From positions 1 to 8,076 of the forward strand of contig JAICTR010000106.1 of NCBI GenBank assembly GCA_025936275.1: a stretch of DNA of 8,076 nt, in the 5' to 3' direction. A model generated the notes under the pieces. It saw only the letters and a program-made list of their open reading frames with translations, ran no database searches and was not told the DNA's origin. A program made the translations under genes and the position numbers. Source of the stretch: Burkholderiales bacterium (GTDB lineage: Bacteria > Pseudomonadota > Gammaproteobacteria > Burkholderiales > Usitatibacteraceae). Positions 1 to 5,582 of the stretch are shown here, piece by piece (position 1 is the first letter of the stretch; each line of letters begins with the position of its first letter).

Positions 1-4
1 AAAA

Positions 5-38
5 GGGGACTGGGTGATGTAAACCCGTCGTTGCAACA
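5..38 (+). repeat. Left terminal inverted repeat of the IS30-family element
   Basis: It begins GGGGACTGGGTGAT and ends GTTGCAACA. The reverse complement of 1192-1225 matches it at 31 of 34 positions, with mismatches at 19, 21 and 31. The first 14 bases are identical at both ends, as expected for the tip bound and cleaved by the transposase. Confidence 0.88.
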
Positions 39-68
39 CCTCTGCTTAAATCTCACGCGGGAGGTGTT
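35..68 (+). promoter_or_regulatory. Hairpin that would sequester the transposase ribosome binding site
   Basis: AACACCTC (35-42) is a perfect reverse complement of GAGGTGTT (61-68), separated by 18 bases. The right arm contains most of the Shine-Dalgarno sequence GGGAGGT (59-65), which sits five bases before the transposase ATG at 71. A transcript entering from outside the element would include both arms and could hide the ribosome binding site. A transcript starting inside, for example below the weak -10-like TTAAAT at 46-51, would lack the left arm. This protective design is known from other insertion sequences such as IS10 and IS50. Its operation here is inferred. Confidence 0.55.
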
Positions 69-70
69 CA

Positions 71-1210
71 ATGAAGAAGTTTACAGACGAGGAACTTGCT
101 GCGCTGTGGCGCGCATGGAAGCAAGGGCAGAACCTGGTTGAAATCAGCCGATCGCTGGACCGATGGCCATCGGTGATTCTTCAGGTTCTGCGGCGCCACG
201 GAGGCTTCGATCCTGGGCAACGCTGCCGCTCTGCCCGGGTTCTTCAAACCGCGGAGCGGGAAGAGATTTCGCGCTGCCTGGCGGCTGATATGACGATGGG
301 CGAGATAGCGCGCAGGCTCGGGCGTGCTACCTCCACGATCAGCCGTGAGATCGGCCGCAATGGCGGGGTGGACGCTTATAGAGCCACCGCGGCGGACAAG
401 CGAGCATGGGATCGAGCTCGCCGCCCGCAAGAGTGCGTCCTGGCCAGCCGCCCGAAGCTTGACCGGTGGGTCACGCGTCGGCTCGAGCGTAATTGGTCGC
501 CGCGACAAATCGCGGTTGGCCTCGCGCGCGCTTTTCCGCATGATGAGCGAATGCGCGTCTCCCACGAGACGATTTACCGGACGCTCTTCGTCCAGGCCCG
601 CAATGTCCTGAAGGCGGACCTGGTGCGGCATCTCAGGCGCGGCAACTTCATGCGCAGACCCAAGGCTGCCGCCAAGGCGATGAGCCCGAGCATCGTCGAT
701 GGGGTGTCGATTCACGAGCGGCCGCCTGAGATCGAAGATCGAGCGGTTCCAGGGCACTGGGAAGGGGACCTGCTCATGGGAGGCAACAGTTCCCAGATCG
801 TTACGCTCGTGGAACGTCGATCGCGTTACGTGATGTTGCTCAAGGTCGAAAGCAAGGACACGCTGACCGTCACTCGAGCGCTGGCCAAGCACATTCGACG
901 CTTGCCCCAGGAACTCCGGCGTTCCATCACGTGGGATCGCGGCAGCGAAATGGCCGCGCACAAGGACTTCACGGTCGCCACCGACGTGCAAGTCTACTTC
1001 TGCGACCCGCGAAGTCCCTGGCAGCGCGGAAGCAACGAAAACACGAACGGCTTGCTCAGACAGTACTTCCCGAAGGGCAAGGATCTGTCCAACATCACCC
1101 AAGCCGAGCTGAACACGGTCGCCCGTGAGCTAAACGAGCGGCCCCGCGAAACGCTAAACTGGCGCACGCCCCTCGGGGTGTTGAAGTCTACTGTTGCATC
1201 GACGGGTTGA
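71..1210 (+). CDS. IS30-family DDE transposase
   Basis: This 379-residue protein catalyses cut-and-paste or circle-mediated transposition of the surrounding element. An N-terminal helix-turn-helix at about residues 75-98 (MGEIARRLGRATSTISREIG) is the IS30-type DNA-binding motif. The C-terminal half is an RNase H-like integrase core. Its acidic triad is visible as D233 in GHWEGDLLMG, D289 in ITWDRGSE and E323 in RGSNENTNGLLRQYFPKG, all in characteristic IS30 sequence context. The length matches full-length family members (about 380 residues), with no frameshift or internal stop, so it is probably functional. ATG at 71 is supported by the strong GGGAGGT at 59-65. It is transcribed toward the 3' end of the convergent tupA gene, so read-through could produce antisense RNA to the tup operon. 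Confidence 0.95.
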   Translation: MKKFTDEELAALWRAWKQGQNLVEISRSLDRWPSVILQVLRRHGGFDPGQRCRSARVLQTAEREEISRCLAADMTMGEIARRLGRATSTISREIGRNGGVDAYRATAADKRAWDRARRPQECVLASRPKLDRWVTRRLERNWSPRQIAVGLARAFPHDERMRVSHETIYRTLFVQARNVLKADLVRHLRRGNFMRRPKAAAKAMSPSIVDGVSIHERPPEIEDRAVPGHWEGDLLMGGNSSQIVTLVERRSRYVMLLKVESKDTLTVTRALAKHIRRLPQELRRSITWDRGSEMAAHKDFTVATDVQVYFCDPRSPWQRGSNENTNGLLRQYFPKGKDLSNITQAELNTVARELNERPRETLNWRTPLGVLKSTVASTG

Positions 1211-1225
1211 GATCACCCAGTCCCC
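1192..1225 (-). repeat. Right terminal inverted repeat of the IS30-family element
   Basis: It is the mirror of the left repeat, ending GATCACCCAGTCCCC on the + strand. The transposase stop codon (1208-1210) lies inside it, a compact arrangement common in small insertion sequences. A further C at 1226 does not pair with the left flank, so the end is placed at 1225. Confidence 0.88.
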
Positions 1226-1257
1226 CATTTCGAAACGGGGGTCTGACCCCGATTTCG
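1222..1257. repeat. Overlapping palindromes at the IS / tupA junction
   Basis: Two palindromes share the run GGGGG at 1237-1241. The first spans 1222-1241 and pairs CCCCC with GGGGG around TTTCGAAA, with one mismatch; its first four bases belong to the IS end. The second spans 1231-1257 and pairs CGAAA with TTTCG and GGGGTC with GACCCC across a 2x2 internal loop. It starts directly after the tupA stop codon, so it could stabilise the 3' end of the tup mRNA or help end transcription. Neither strand shows the T-run of a standard intrinsic terminator. The GGGGTCTGACCCC core looks like a dispersed extragenic palindrome; that is an impression, not a database result. Confidence 0.55.
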
Positions 1258-2079
1258 CTACCTGGCGTTCGGGAAGAAGAGCTGCTCGCCGTGGATCTTG
1301 TACGCGGCGATGGTGTGCTGGCCCTCGGGCGAGATCAGCCAGTCGACGAACTTCTGCCCGAGCTCCTTCTTCACGTGCGGGCATTTCTCCGGGTTCACGA
1401 GCATCACGCCGTACTGGTTGAAGAGCTCGGGATCGCCCTGGACGAGGATCGCGAGGTCGCCGCGGTTCTTGAAGGAGAGCCAGGTGCCGCGGTCGGCGAG
1501 GATGTACGCATCCATCGCCTGCGCGGTGTTGAGCGCCGGTCCCATGCCCGAGCCGGTCTCCTTGTACCAGGGACCCTTCTGCTTCGCGATGTCGATGCCC
1601 GCGTGCTTCCACGCGCGCACTTCGGCGGCCCACGTGCCGCTCTTGTCGGCGCGCGAGACGAACGGCGGCTTCGCATCGTGGATCTTGCGCAGCGCCGCCT
1701 CGAGCTCGAGCCCCTTCACGTGCGCGGGGTCCGACTTGGGGCCGATCAGCACGAAGTCGTTGTACATCACGTCGAAGCGCTTCACGCCGTAGCCCTGGTC
1801 GAGGAATTTGCGCTCCGCGACCTTGTCGTGCACGAACTCCACATCCGCGTCGCAGCGCCGGCCCATGTCGAGCGCCTGGCCGGTCCCCACCGCCACCACG
1901 TGCACGTCGATGCCGGTGTCCTTCGTGAACGCGGGAAGCAGGTGCTTGAAGAGTCCCGAGTGCTCGGTCGAAGTCGTCGAGGCGACGGTGATGAAGTCCT
2001 TCGCGACGGCCACGCCGGCGATTGCGAGGAGCGATGCCGCGAGCAGCGCCGCGAGGCGGGACGATCGCTTGCGGTTCAT
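1258..2079 (-). CDS. tupA: Tungstate-binding periplasmic protein TupA
   Basis: This is the substrate-binding subunit of a tungstate ABC importer: it captures tungstate in the periplasm and delivers it to the TupB channel. The 273-residue product begins with a Sec-type signal peptide (KR-rich start, hydrophobic stretch, likely cleavage after AVA at residue 26). TupA hallmarks follow: TTSTEHSGL at 35-43, GTGQALDMG at 65-73, MYNDFVLIGP at 105-114, SRADKSGTW at 142-150, WYKETGSGMG at 171-180 and GDPELFNQYGV at 215-225. The family-typical C-terminus GEQLFFPNA is intact. The CDADVEFVHD stretch at 76-85 differs slightly from the usual GDADVLLVHA of the family as I recall it. The mature protein has cysteines at 76 and 233. 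The ATG at 2079 overlaps the tupC stop (ATGA) and follows a strong AAGGAGAG at 2085-2092. Homologues are often loosely called PstS-like or molybdate-binding, but the motif set favours tungstate. Confidence 0.93.
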   Translation of the reverse strand: MNRKRSSRLAALLAASLLAIAGVAVAKDFITVASTTSTEHSGLFKHLLPAFTKDTGIDVHVVAVGTGQALDMGRRCDADVEFVHDKVAERKFLDQGYGVKRFDVMYNDFVLIGPKSDPAHVKGLELEAALRKIHDAKPPFVSRADKSGTWAAEVRAWKHAGIDIAKQKGPWYKETGSGMGPALNTAQAMDAYILADRGTWLSFKNRGDLAILVQGDPELFNQYGVMLVNPEKCPHVKKELGQKFVDWLISPEGQHTIAAYKIHGEQLFFPNAR

Positions 2080-2795
2080 GGGAGCTCTCCTTGGAGGAAC
2101 TGCCGGGCTTCCTTGGAGCGAGGCGCCTCGAAGAAGCGGTCGGCGGGGGTTTGCTCGACGAGCCTTCCGCCGTCGAGGAACAGGATCTCGTCGGCGAAGC
2201 GGCGCGCGAGGCCGAGCCGATGCGTGGTCATGACGATGCGCGTGCCCGAGGCGTGGATCGCCGCGATCTCCTGCTCGACCGCCGCCGCGGCACCGGGGTC
2301 CAAGCTGGCGGTGGGCTCGTCGAGATAGAGGATGCGGGGCCGGAGCGCCCACGCGCGCGCGAGCGCGAGGCGCTGGCGCTCGCCGCCGGAAAGGACGCGT
2401 GCGGGACGCTCGGCCAGCGCGGAAAGCCCGGCGCGCTCGAGCGCCTCCATCGCGCGCCGCCGCCGCTCCGCGCCGCGCACGCCGTTCACGGCGAGCGCGT
2501 ACTCGACGTTCGCGAGCGCGCCGCGGCGCAGCATCACGGGCTGCTGGAAGACCATCGCTTCGGCGCGCGGCTCGCGCTCGCCGCCCGCCCAGCGAATCGA
2601 GCCCGTCGACGGCACGAGGCCGTGCAGCGCGCGAAGGAGCGTGGTCTTCCCCGCGCCATTGGCACCGAGGATCACGGTGCGCAGCTCCGGCTCGAGGCGG
2701 AACGTGACGCCCGCCAGCACCTCGCGCGCGCCGAGCCGCACCCCGAGGCCGCTCACCTGCACCGGCAACACTTCGCTTCGCGGCACGCTAGCCAT
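2076..2795 (-). CDS. tupC: Tungstate ABC transporter ATP-binding protein TupC
   Basis: This is the cytoplasmic ATPase that powers tungstate import with TupA and TupB. All nucleotide-binding motifs are present in the 239-residue product: Walker A GANGAGKTT at 44-52, Q-loop FQQ near 83-85, signature LSGGERQRLALARA at 135-148, Walker B ILYLDEPTASLD at 155-166 and the switch histidine in MTTHRLGLA (H192). The protein ends soon after the ATPase core and lacks the C-terminal TOBE/Mop oxyanion-binding domain carried by ModC in the same window. Direct trans-inhibition by bound oxyanion is therefore not expected here. The start codon lies inside the end of tupB (8-bp overlap) and the stop overlaps the tupA start by 4 bp, indicating translational coupling. 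By sequence alone it could be called a generic phosphate or amino-acid type ATPase; the neighbours decide the name. Confidence 0.92.
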   Translation of the reverse strand: MASVPRSEVLPVQVSGLGVRLGAREVLAGVTFRLEPELRTVILGANGAGKTTLLRALHGLVPSTGSIRWAGGEREPRAEAMVFQQPVMLRRGALANVEYALAVNGVRGAERRRRAMEALERAGLSALAERPARVLSGGERQRLALARAWALRPRILYLDEPTASLDPGAAAAVEQEIAAIHASGTRIVMTTHRLGLARRFADEILFLDGGRLVEQTPADRFFEAPRSKEARQFLQGELP

Positions 2796-3492
2796 GGCGC
2801 GGCGCGCTCCATTGGCGAAGCAGCGCGGCGGCCGCGTTGAGCGTCACGACGATCGCGAGGAGCACCACGCCGAGGGCGAGCGCGAGCGGCAGCTCGCCTT
2901 CGGCGGTCTTCAGCGCGATCGCGGTCGTCATCACGCGCGTCACGCCATCGACGTTGCCGCCGACGATCATCACCGCGCCGACCTCGGAGAACGCGCGCCC
3001 CAGGCCCGCGAGCGCGACGGTGAAGAGCGCGACGCGCGTATCGAGGAGCAGCGTGGGAATCGCGCGCCATGGCCGCACGTTGAGCGAGGTGAGCTGCTCG
3101 CGGTACTCGTTCCACGCGTCCTCGACCGTCTGCCGCGAGAGCGCGGCGAGCATCGGGATCACCAGCAGCATCTGCGCGATCACGATCGCCGGCGGGGTGA
3201 AGAGGATGCCCAGCTCGCCCAGCGGCCCGGCGCGCGAGAGCAGCAGGTAGACCACCAGCCCGACCACCACCGAGGGAAGTCCCAGCAACGCGTTCATCAG
3301 CACGATCAGCCCCTCGCGCCCGGGAAAGCTCGAGACCGCCACCGCCGCGCCGATCGGCAGCCCGATCGCGCAGGCGAGGAGCGCCGAGGCGAGGCTCACC
3401 GAGATCGAGAGCGCGACGATGCGCACGAACTCGGGGTCGCCCTCGAGGACCAGGCGCAGCGCGATGCCGAGGCTGGCGAAAATGTCGGTCAT
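2788..3492 (-). CDS. tupB: Tungstate ABC transporter permease TupB
   Basis: This is the inner-membrane channel subunit of the tungstate importer. The 234-residue product has several hydrophobic segments (about 24-53, 62-86, 97-118, 154-178 and 203-225), consistent with a five- to six-helix permease. Characteristic TupB-type stretches are ALLGLPSVVVGLVVYLLLS (68-86), LGILFTPPAIVIAQMLL (94-110) and GRAFSEVGAVMIVGGNV (165-181). A degenerate EAA loop that contacts the ATPase lies around residues 130-151. It is the first gene of the tup operon. ATG at 3492 has only a weak ribosome binding site (ATTCCGG upstream), and the AT-rich putative promoter lies almost directly in front. The mRNA leader may therefore be very short. 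No later start preserves the N-terminal segment MTDIFASLGIAL as well. Confidence 0.92.
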   Translation of the reverse strand: MTDIFASLGIALRLVLEGDPEFVRIVALSISVSLASALLACAIGLPIGAAVAVSSFPGREGLIVLMNALLGLPSVVVGLVVYLLLSRAGPLGELGILFTPPAIVIAQMLLVIPMLAALSRQTVEDAWNEYREQLTSLNVRPWRAIPTLLLDTRVALFTVALAGLGRAFSEVGAVMIVGGNVDGVTRVMTTAIALKTAEGELPLALALGVVLLAIVVTLNAAAALLRQWSAPRHG

Positions 3493-3500
3493 CCGGAATT

Positions 3501-3527
3501 TTTGCAAAATAGCGGAAAATCTGCAAA
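3501..3527. promoter_or_regulatory. Candidate operator: TTTGCA-N15-TGCAAA
   Basis: TTTGCA at 3501-3506 and TGCAAA at 3522-3527 form an inverted pair separated by 15 bases. The first half-site is embedded in a perfect 10-bp palindrome, TTTTGCAAAA (3500-3509). The same bases can be read as two direct copies of YTGCAAA (3502-3508 and 3521-3527) 19 bp apart, close to two helical turns. Either reading fits a dimeric regulator. I do not recognise it as the published ModE box. The gene divergent from tupB is the likely binder by position only. Confidence 0.45.
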
Positions 3528-3535
3528 TCTGGAAA
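3506..3535 (-). promoter_or_regulatory. Possible sigma70-type promoter of the tupBCA operon
   Basis: On the minus strand a -10-like TATTTT (complement of 3506-3511) is preceded at 18 bp by a weak -35-like TTTCCA (complement of 3530-3535). Transcription would start near 3499, giving a leader of only about 7 bases before the tupB ATG. The candidate operator covers the -10 and spacer, so bound regulator would be expected to repress. The -35 match is poor, so this call is tentative. Confidence 0.3.
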
Positions 3536-3550
3536 GGAACGCCCGCCGGT

Positions 3551-3576
3551 GGATTCCCGCGGCCGCGGGATGACGA
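3551..3576. repeat. Palindromic repeat, ATTCCCGC/GCGGGA type, copy 1
   Basis: It reads GGATTCCCGC, then GGCC, then GCGGGATGACGA. The core TCCCGCGGCCGCGGGA (3555-3570) is a perfect 16-bp palindrome. The pattern of GGATTCCCGC, short loop, GCGGG(A)AT and GACG matches the second copy at 7909-7936 and resembles dispersed palindromic elements common in proteobacterial genomes. A third arm, ATCCCGC (3593-3599), complements GCGGGAT (3565-3571) and ends one base before the regulator's ATG. Folding of the leader could therefore limit translation of the regulator. Confidence 0.55.
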
Positions 3577-3600
3577 GGCGCCGGGCCGTAGAATCCCGCC

Positions 3601-4503
3601 ATGGCCCGCGCCGCCGCTCCCTCCCCCGCCCTCCTCAACGTCCGCGAGCTCGCCGAATGGCTGCGGATGAAGGAGCGCAAGGTCTACGACCTGGTCGCCC
3701 GGAACGACATCCCGCATACGCGCGCCGGCGCGAAGATCCTCTTCTCGCCGCCCGAGGTGGAGCGCTGGCTCGCCGCGCGCGCCGCGGGCGCCATGCCACG
3801 CGCTGCGGCGCCCGCCACCATCGCCGGAAGCCACGACCCGCTCCTCGAATGGGCGGTGCGCGAATCGCGCTGCGGCCTCGCGCTCCTCACGCACGGAAGC
3901 CGCGACGGGCTCGAGCGGCTCGCGGCGGGCGAGGCCTGCGCGGCGCTGCTGCACCTGCCGAACGCCGATCTCTCCGGCTACAACCGCGAGGCGGCCGAGG
4001 AGCGGCTGCGCGGGCGCGACATTGCGTTGATCGAATGGGCACGCCGCGAGCAGGGTTTGCTCGTGCCGCGCGGCAATCCGAAGAAGCTGCGCGAGGTGGC
4101 GCAGGTCGCGCGCCGCGGCGTGCGCGTGGCGTTGCGCCAGGCAGGCAGCGGCAGCCGCGAGCTCCTCGATCGCCTGCTCGAGCGCGAAGGCATCGCGCCC
4201 TCCGCGCTGCATGCGCTCGCCGAGACCGCCTCCACCGAGAGCGACCTGGCGGCGGCGGTCGCCTCGGGCGAGGCGGACGTGGGGCTGGGGGCGCGCGCGG
4301 TGGCGCGCCTCTTCAACCTCGACTTCGTGCCGCTCGCGGTGGAGCGCCTCGACCTCGCGGTGTCGCGCGGGCGCTGGTTCGATGCCCCGTTGCAGTCGCT
4401 CTGGAAATTCGCGCGCTCGCGGCGCTTCGCCGCGCATGCCGCGTCCCTCACGGGCTACGACCTCGCCGCCGCGGGCGAGGTCACCTGGAACGATCAGGCG
4501 TAG
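3601..4503 (+). CDS. One-component regulator: excisionase-like HTH fused to PBP-like oxyanion-binding domain
   Basis: This 300-residue protein has no signal peptide and should be cytoplasmic. Residues 12-60 form a MerR/excisionase-type winged helix (HTH_17 style): LNVRELAEWLRMKERKVYDLV, then HTRAGAKILF and PEVERWL. Residues about 73-300 resemble the PBP-like domain related to ModA/LysR substrate-binding folds, with IAGSHDPLL (74-82), LLHLPNADLSGYN (117-128), RQAGSGSR (179-186), STESDLAAAVASGEADVGLG (211-230) and a terminal GYD...GEVTWN. Proteins of this build are often found beside molybdate or tungstate transport genes and are thought to sense the oxyanion. Here it lies between tup and mod operons, divergent from tupB. 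An in-frame TAG at 3589 makes ATG 3601 the first possible start, although no clear Shine-Dalgarno is present. Its stop overlaps the convergent modC stop by 10 bp. Ligand identity (Mo or W) and repressor or activator role are not decided by sequence. Confidence 0.85.
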   Translation: MARAAAPSPALLNVRELAEWLRMKERKVYDLVARNDIPHTRAGAKILFSPPEVERWLAARAAGAMPRAAAPATIAGSHDPLLEWAVRESRCGLALLTHGSRDGLERLAAGEACAALLHLPNADLSGYNREAAEERLRGRDIALIEWARREQGLLVPRGNPKKLREVAQVARRGVRVALRQAGSGSRELLDRLLEREGIAPSALHALAETASTESDLAAAVASGEADVGLGARAVARLFNLDFVPLAVERLDLAVSRGRWFDAPLQSLWKFARSRRFAAHAASLTGYDLAAAGEVTWNDQA

Positions 4504-5582
4504 CCGACGCTGCGGCGGTCGATCGCGATCGCCTTCACCAGCGCATAGACGCGCAACCCGGGGGCGAGCGCGAGGCGCTCGGCCGATTCGCGCGTGATGC
4601 GCGCGACGAGCGGCACCCCGCCCACCGTGAGCTGCACGTCGACGATCGCGCCGTAGTCGCCGCCCAGCGATTCCACGCGCGCCTCGAGCACGTTCTGGAA
4701 GCTCGCGGCGCGCGGCTTCTCGAGCGCGAGCGCCACGTCACGCGAGCGGATGCGCGCGCGCACCGGCTCGCCGGGCAGCGCGTCCAGGTTCGCGACCACG
4801 AGCTCGCCGCCTTCGAAGCCGAGCACCGTGAGCCCGTAGCGCTCGTCGTGGCGCGTGACCCGCGCCTCGATCACCGCGCCCGCCTCGAAGCGGCCGGTGT
4901 AGGGCTCGAGGTCCGCGCGCGAGAGCACGTCGGCCACTTCGCCTTCGGCGACGGTGCGGCCGTCGGAGACGAGCACCAGGCGGTCGGCGAGGCGCGTCAC
5001 CTCCTCGATCGCGTGGCTCACGTAGACCATGGGAAGCGCGATCTCGTCGCGCAAAAGCTCGATGTAGCCGAGGATCTCGGCCTTGCGCGGCGCGTCGAGC
5101 GCGGCGAGCGGCTCGTCCAGGAGCAGCAGCCGCGGGCTCGCGAGGAGCGTGCGCCCGAGCGCCACGCGCTGCGTCTCGCCGCCGGAGAGCGTCGTGGGAC
5201 GGCGCTGGAGGAGGGCGCCGAGGCCGAGCAATTCGATCACGCGCGCGCGATCGACGAAGCGCTCCGCGCGCGGCGTGAGCCGCTCGCCGTAGTCGAGGTT
5301 CGCGCGCACCGAGAGATGCGGAAAGAGCAGCGCGTCCTGGAACACGCAGCCCACGCGGCGCGCCTCGGGCGCGAGGTCGATGCCGCGCCCGGCGTCGAAG
5401 AGCGTGCGCCCGTCGACCACGATGCGCCCGGACTGCGGCCGCACCAATCCCGCGATCGCCTCGACGATCGTGCTCTTGCCGGAGCCCGAGCGCCCGAAGA
5501 GCGCGACGATCGGCGCCGCGCTCGCGAACGCGGCTTCGAGCCGGAAGGCGCCGCGCCGGACCGTGATGTCGACCTCAAGCAT
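4494..5582 (-). CDS. modC: Molybdate ABC transporter ATP-binding protein ModC
   Basis: This is the ATPase of the high-affinity molybdate importer. The 362-residue product has a canonical ABC core: Walker A GRSGSGKST (30-38), Q-loop FQD (81-83), signature LSGGETQRVALGRTLL (132-147), Walker B LLLLDEPLAALD (152-163) and the switch VSHAIEEV (H190). The ModC-typical FPHLSVRANLDYG follows the Q-loop. A C-terminal TOBE/Mop-like region at about 293-355 (SFQNVLEARVESLGGDYGAIV through RVYALVKAIAIDR) is the module that in this family binds molybdate or tungstate and can throttle transport when the cell is replete. It is the last gene of the mod operon, and its start overlaps the modB stop by 8 bp. Its stop codon lies inside the final codons of the convergent regulator gene, and no terminator is visible. 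Confidence 0.96.
   Translation of the reverse strand: MLEVDITVRRGAFRLEAAFASAAPIVALFGRSGSGKSTIVEAIAGLVRPQSGRIVVDGRTLFDAGRGIDLAPEARRVGCVFQDALLFPHLSVRANLDYGERLTPRAERFVDRARVIELLGLGALLQRRPTTLSGGETQRVALGRTLLASPRLLLLDEPLAALDAPRKAEILGYIELLRDEIALPMVYVSHAIEEVTRLADRLVLVSDGRTVAEGEVADVLSRADLEPYTGRFEAGAVIEARVTRHDERYGLTVLGFEGGELVVANLDALPGEPVRARIRSRDVALALEKPRAASFQNVLEARVESLGGDYGAIVDVQLTVGGVPLVARITRESAERLALAPGLRVYALVKAIAIDRRSVGYA

Larger units (their letters stand above)
5..1225 (+). mobile_element. IS30-family insertion sequence, complete
   Basis: The element is bounded by imperfect 34-bp inverted repeats (5-38 and 1192-1225, 31 of 34 positions matching) and contains a single intact transposase gene filling almost its whole length. 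The 1221-bp span is typical of the IS30 family. Its base composition is visibly less GC-rich than the flanking genes, which fits recent acquisition. It lies 32 bp beyond the tupA stop codon, so tupA is not disrupted. Only four bases (AAAA) remain to its left, so whatever lay upstream cannot be seen. No 2-3 bp target duplication can be confirmed: the flanks read AA at the left and CA at the right. The exact outer ends are therefore uncertain by a few bases. Confidence 0.88.
3493..3600. promoter_or_regulatory. Divergent intergenic control region between tupB and the regulator
   Basis: This 108-bp gap separates two divergently read genes and is the only sizeable non-coding stretch among the transport genes. 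It has two distinct halves. Positions 3497-3536 form a strikingly AT-rich block in a GC-rich neighbourhood and contain the candidate operator and promoter. Positions 3541-3600 are very GC-rich and hold a palindromic repeat. Divergent placement of an autoregulated regulator and its target operon is a standard arrangement, so control of both genes from here is the most economical reading. Confidence 0.7.

Noticed and set aside
1..1230. Target-site duplication flanking the IS30-family element
   Set aside because: Bases outside the inverted repeats (AA at the left, CA at the right) do not match at the expected 2-3 bp, and only four left-flank bases are available.
1231..1257. Intrinsic terminator for tupA
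   Set aside because: The hairpin is good, but neither strand has a following T-run, so it is recorded only as a palindrome with a possible 3'-end role.
1207..2328. Open frame on the + strand antisense to tupA and tupC (373 codons)
   Set aside because: It has no recognisable motif and mirrors clear TupA and TupC sequence on the minus strand; the composition is that of a shadow frame.
2332..3573. Open frame on the + strand antisense to tupC and tupB (413 codons)
   Set aside because: It is dominated by Arg, His, Glu and Asp repeats produced by reading hydrophobic permease codons backwards, and shows no domain evidence.
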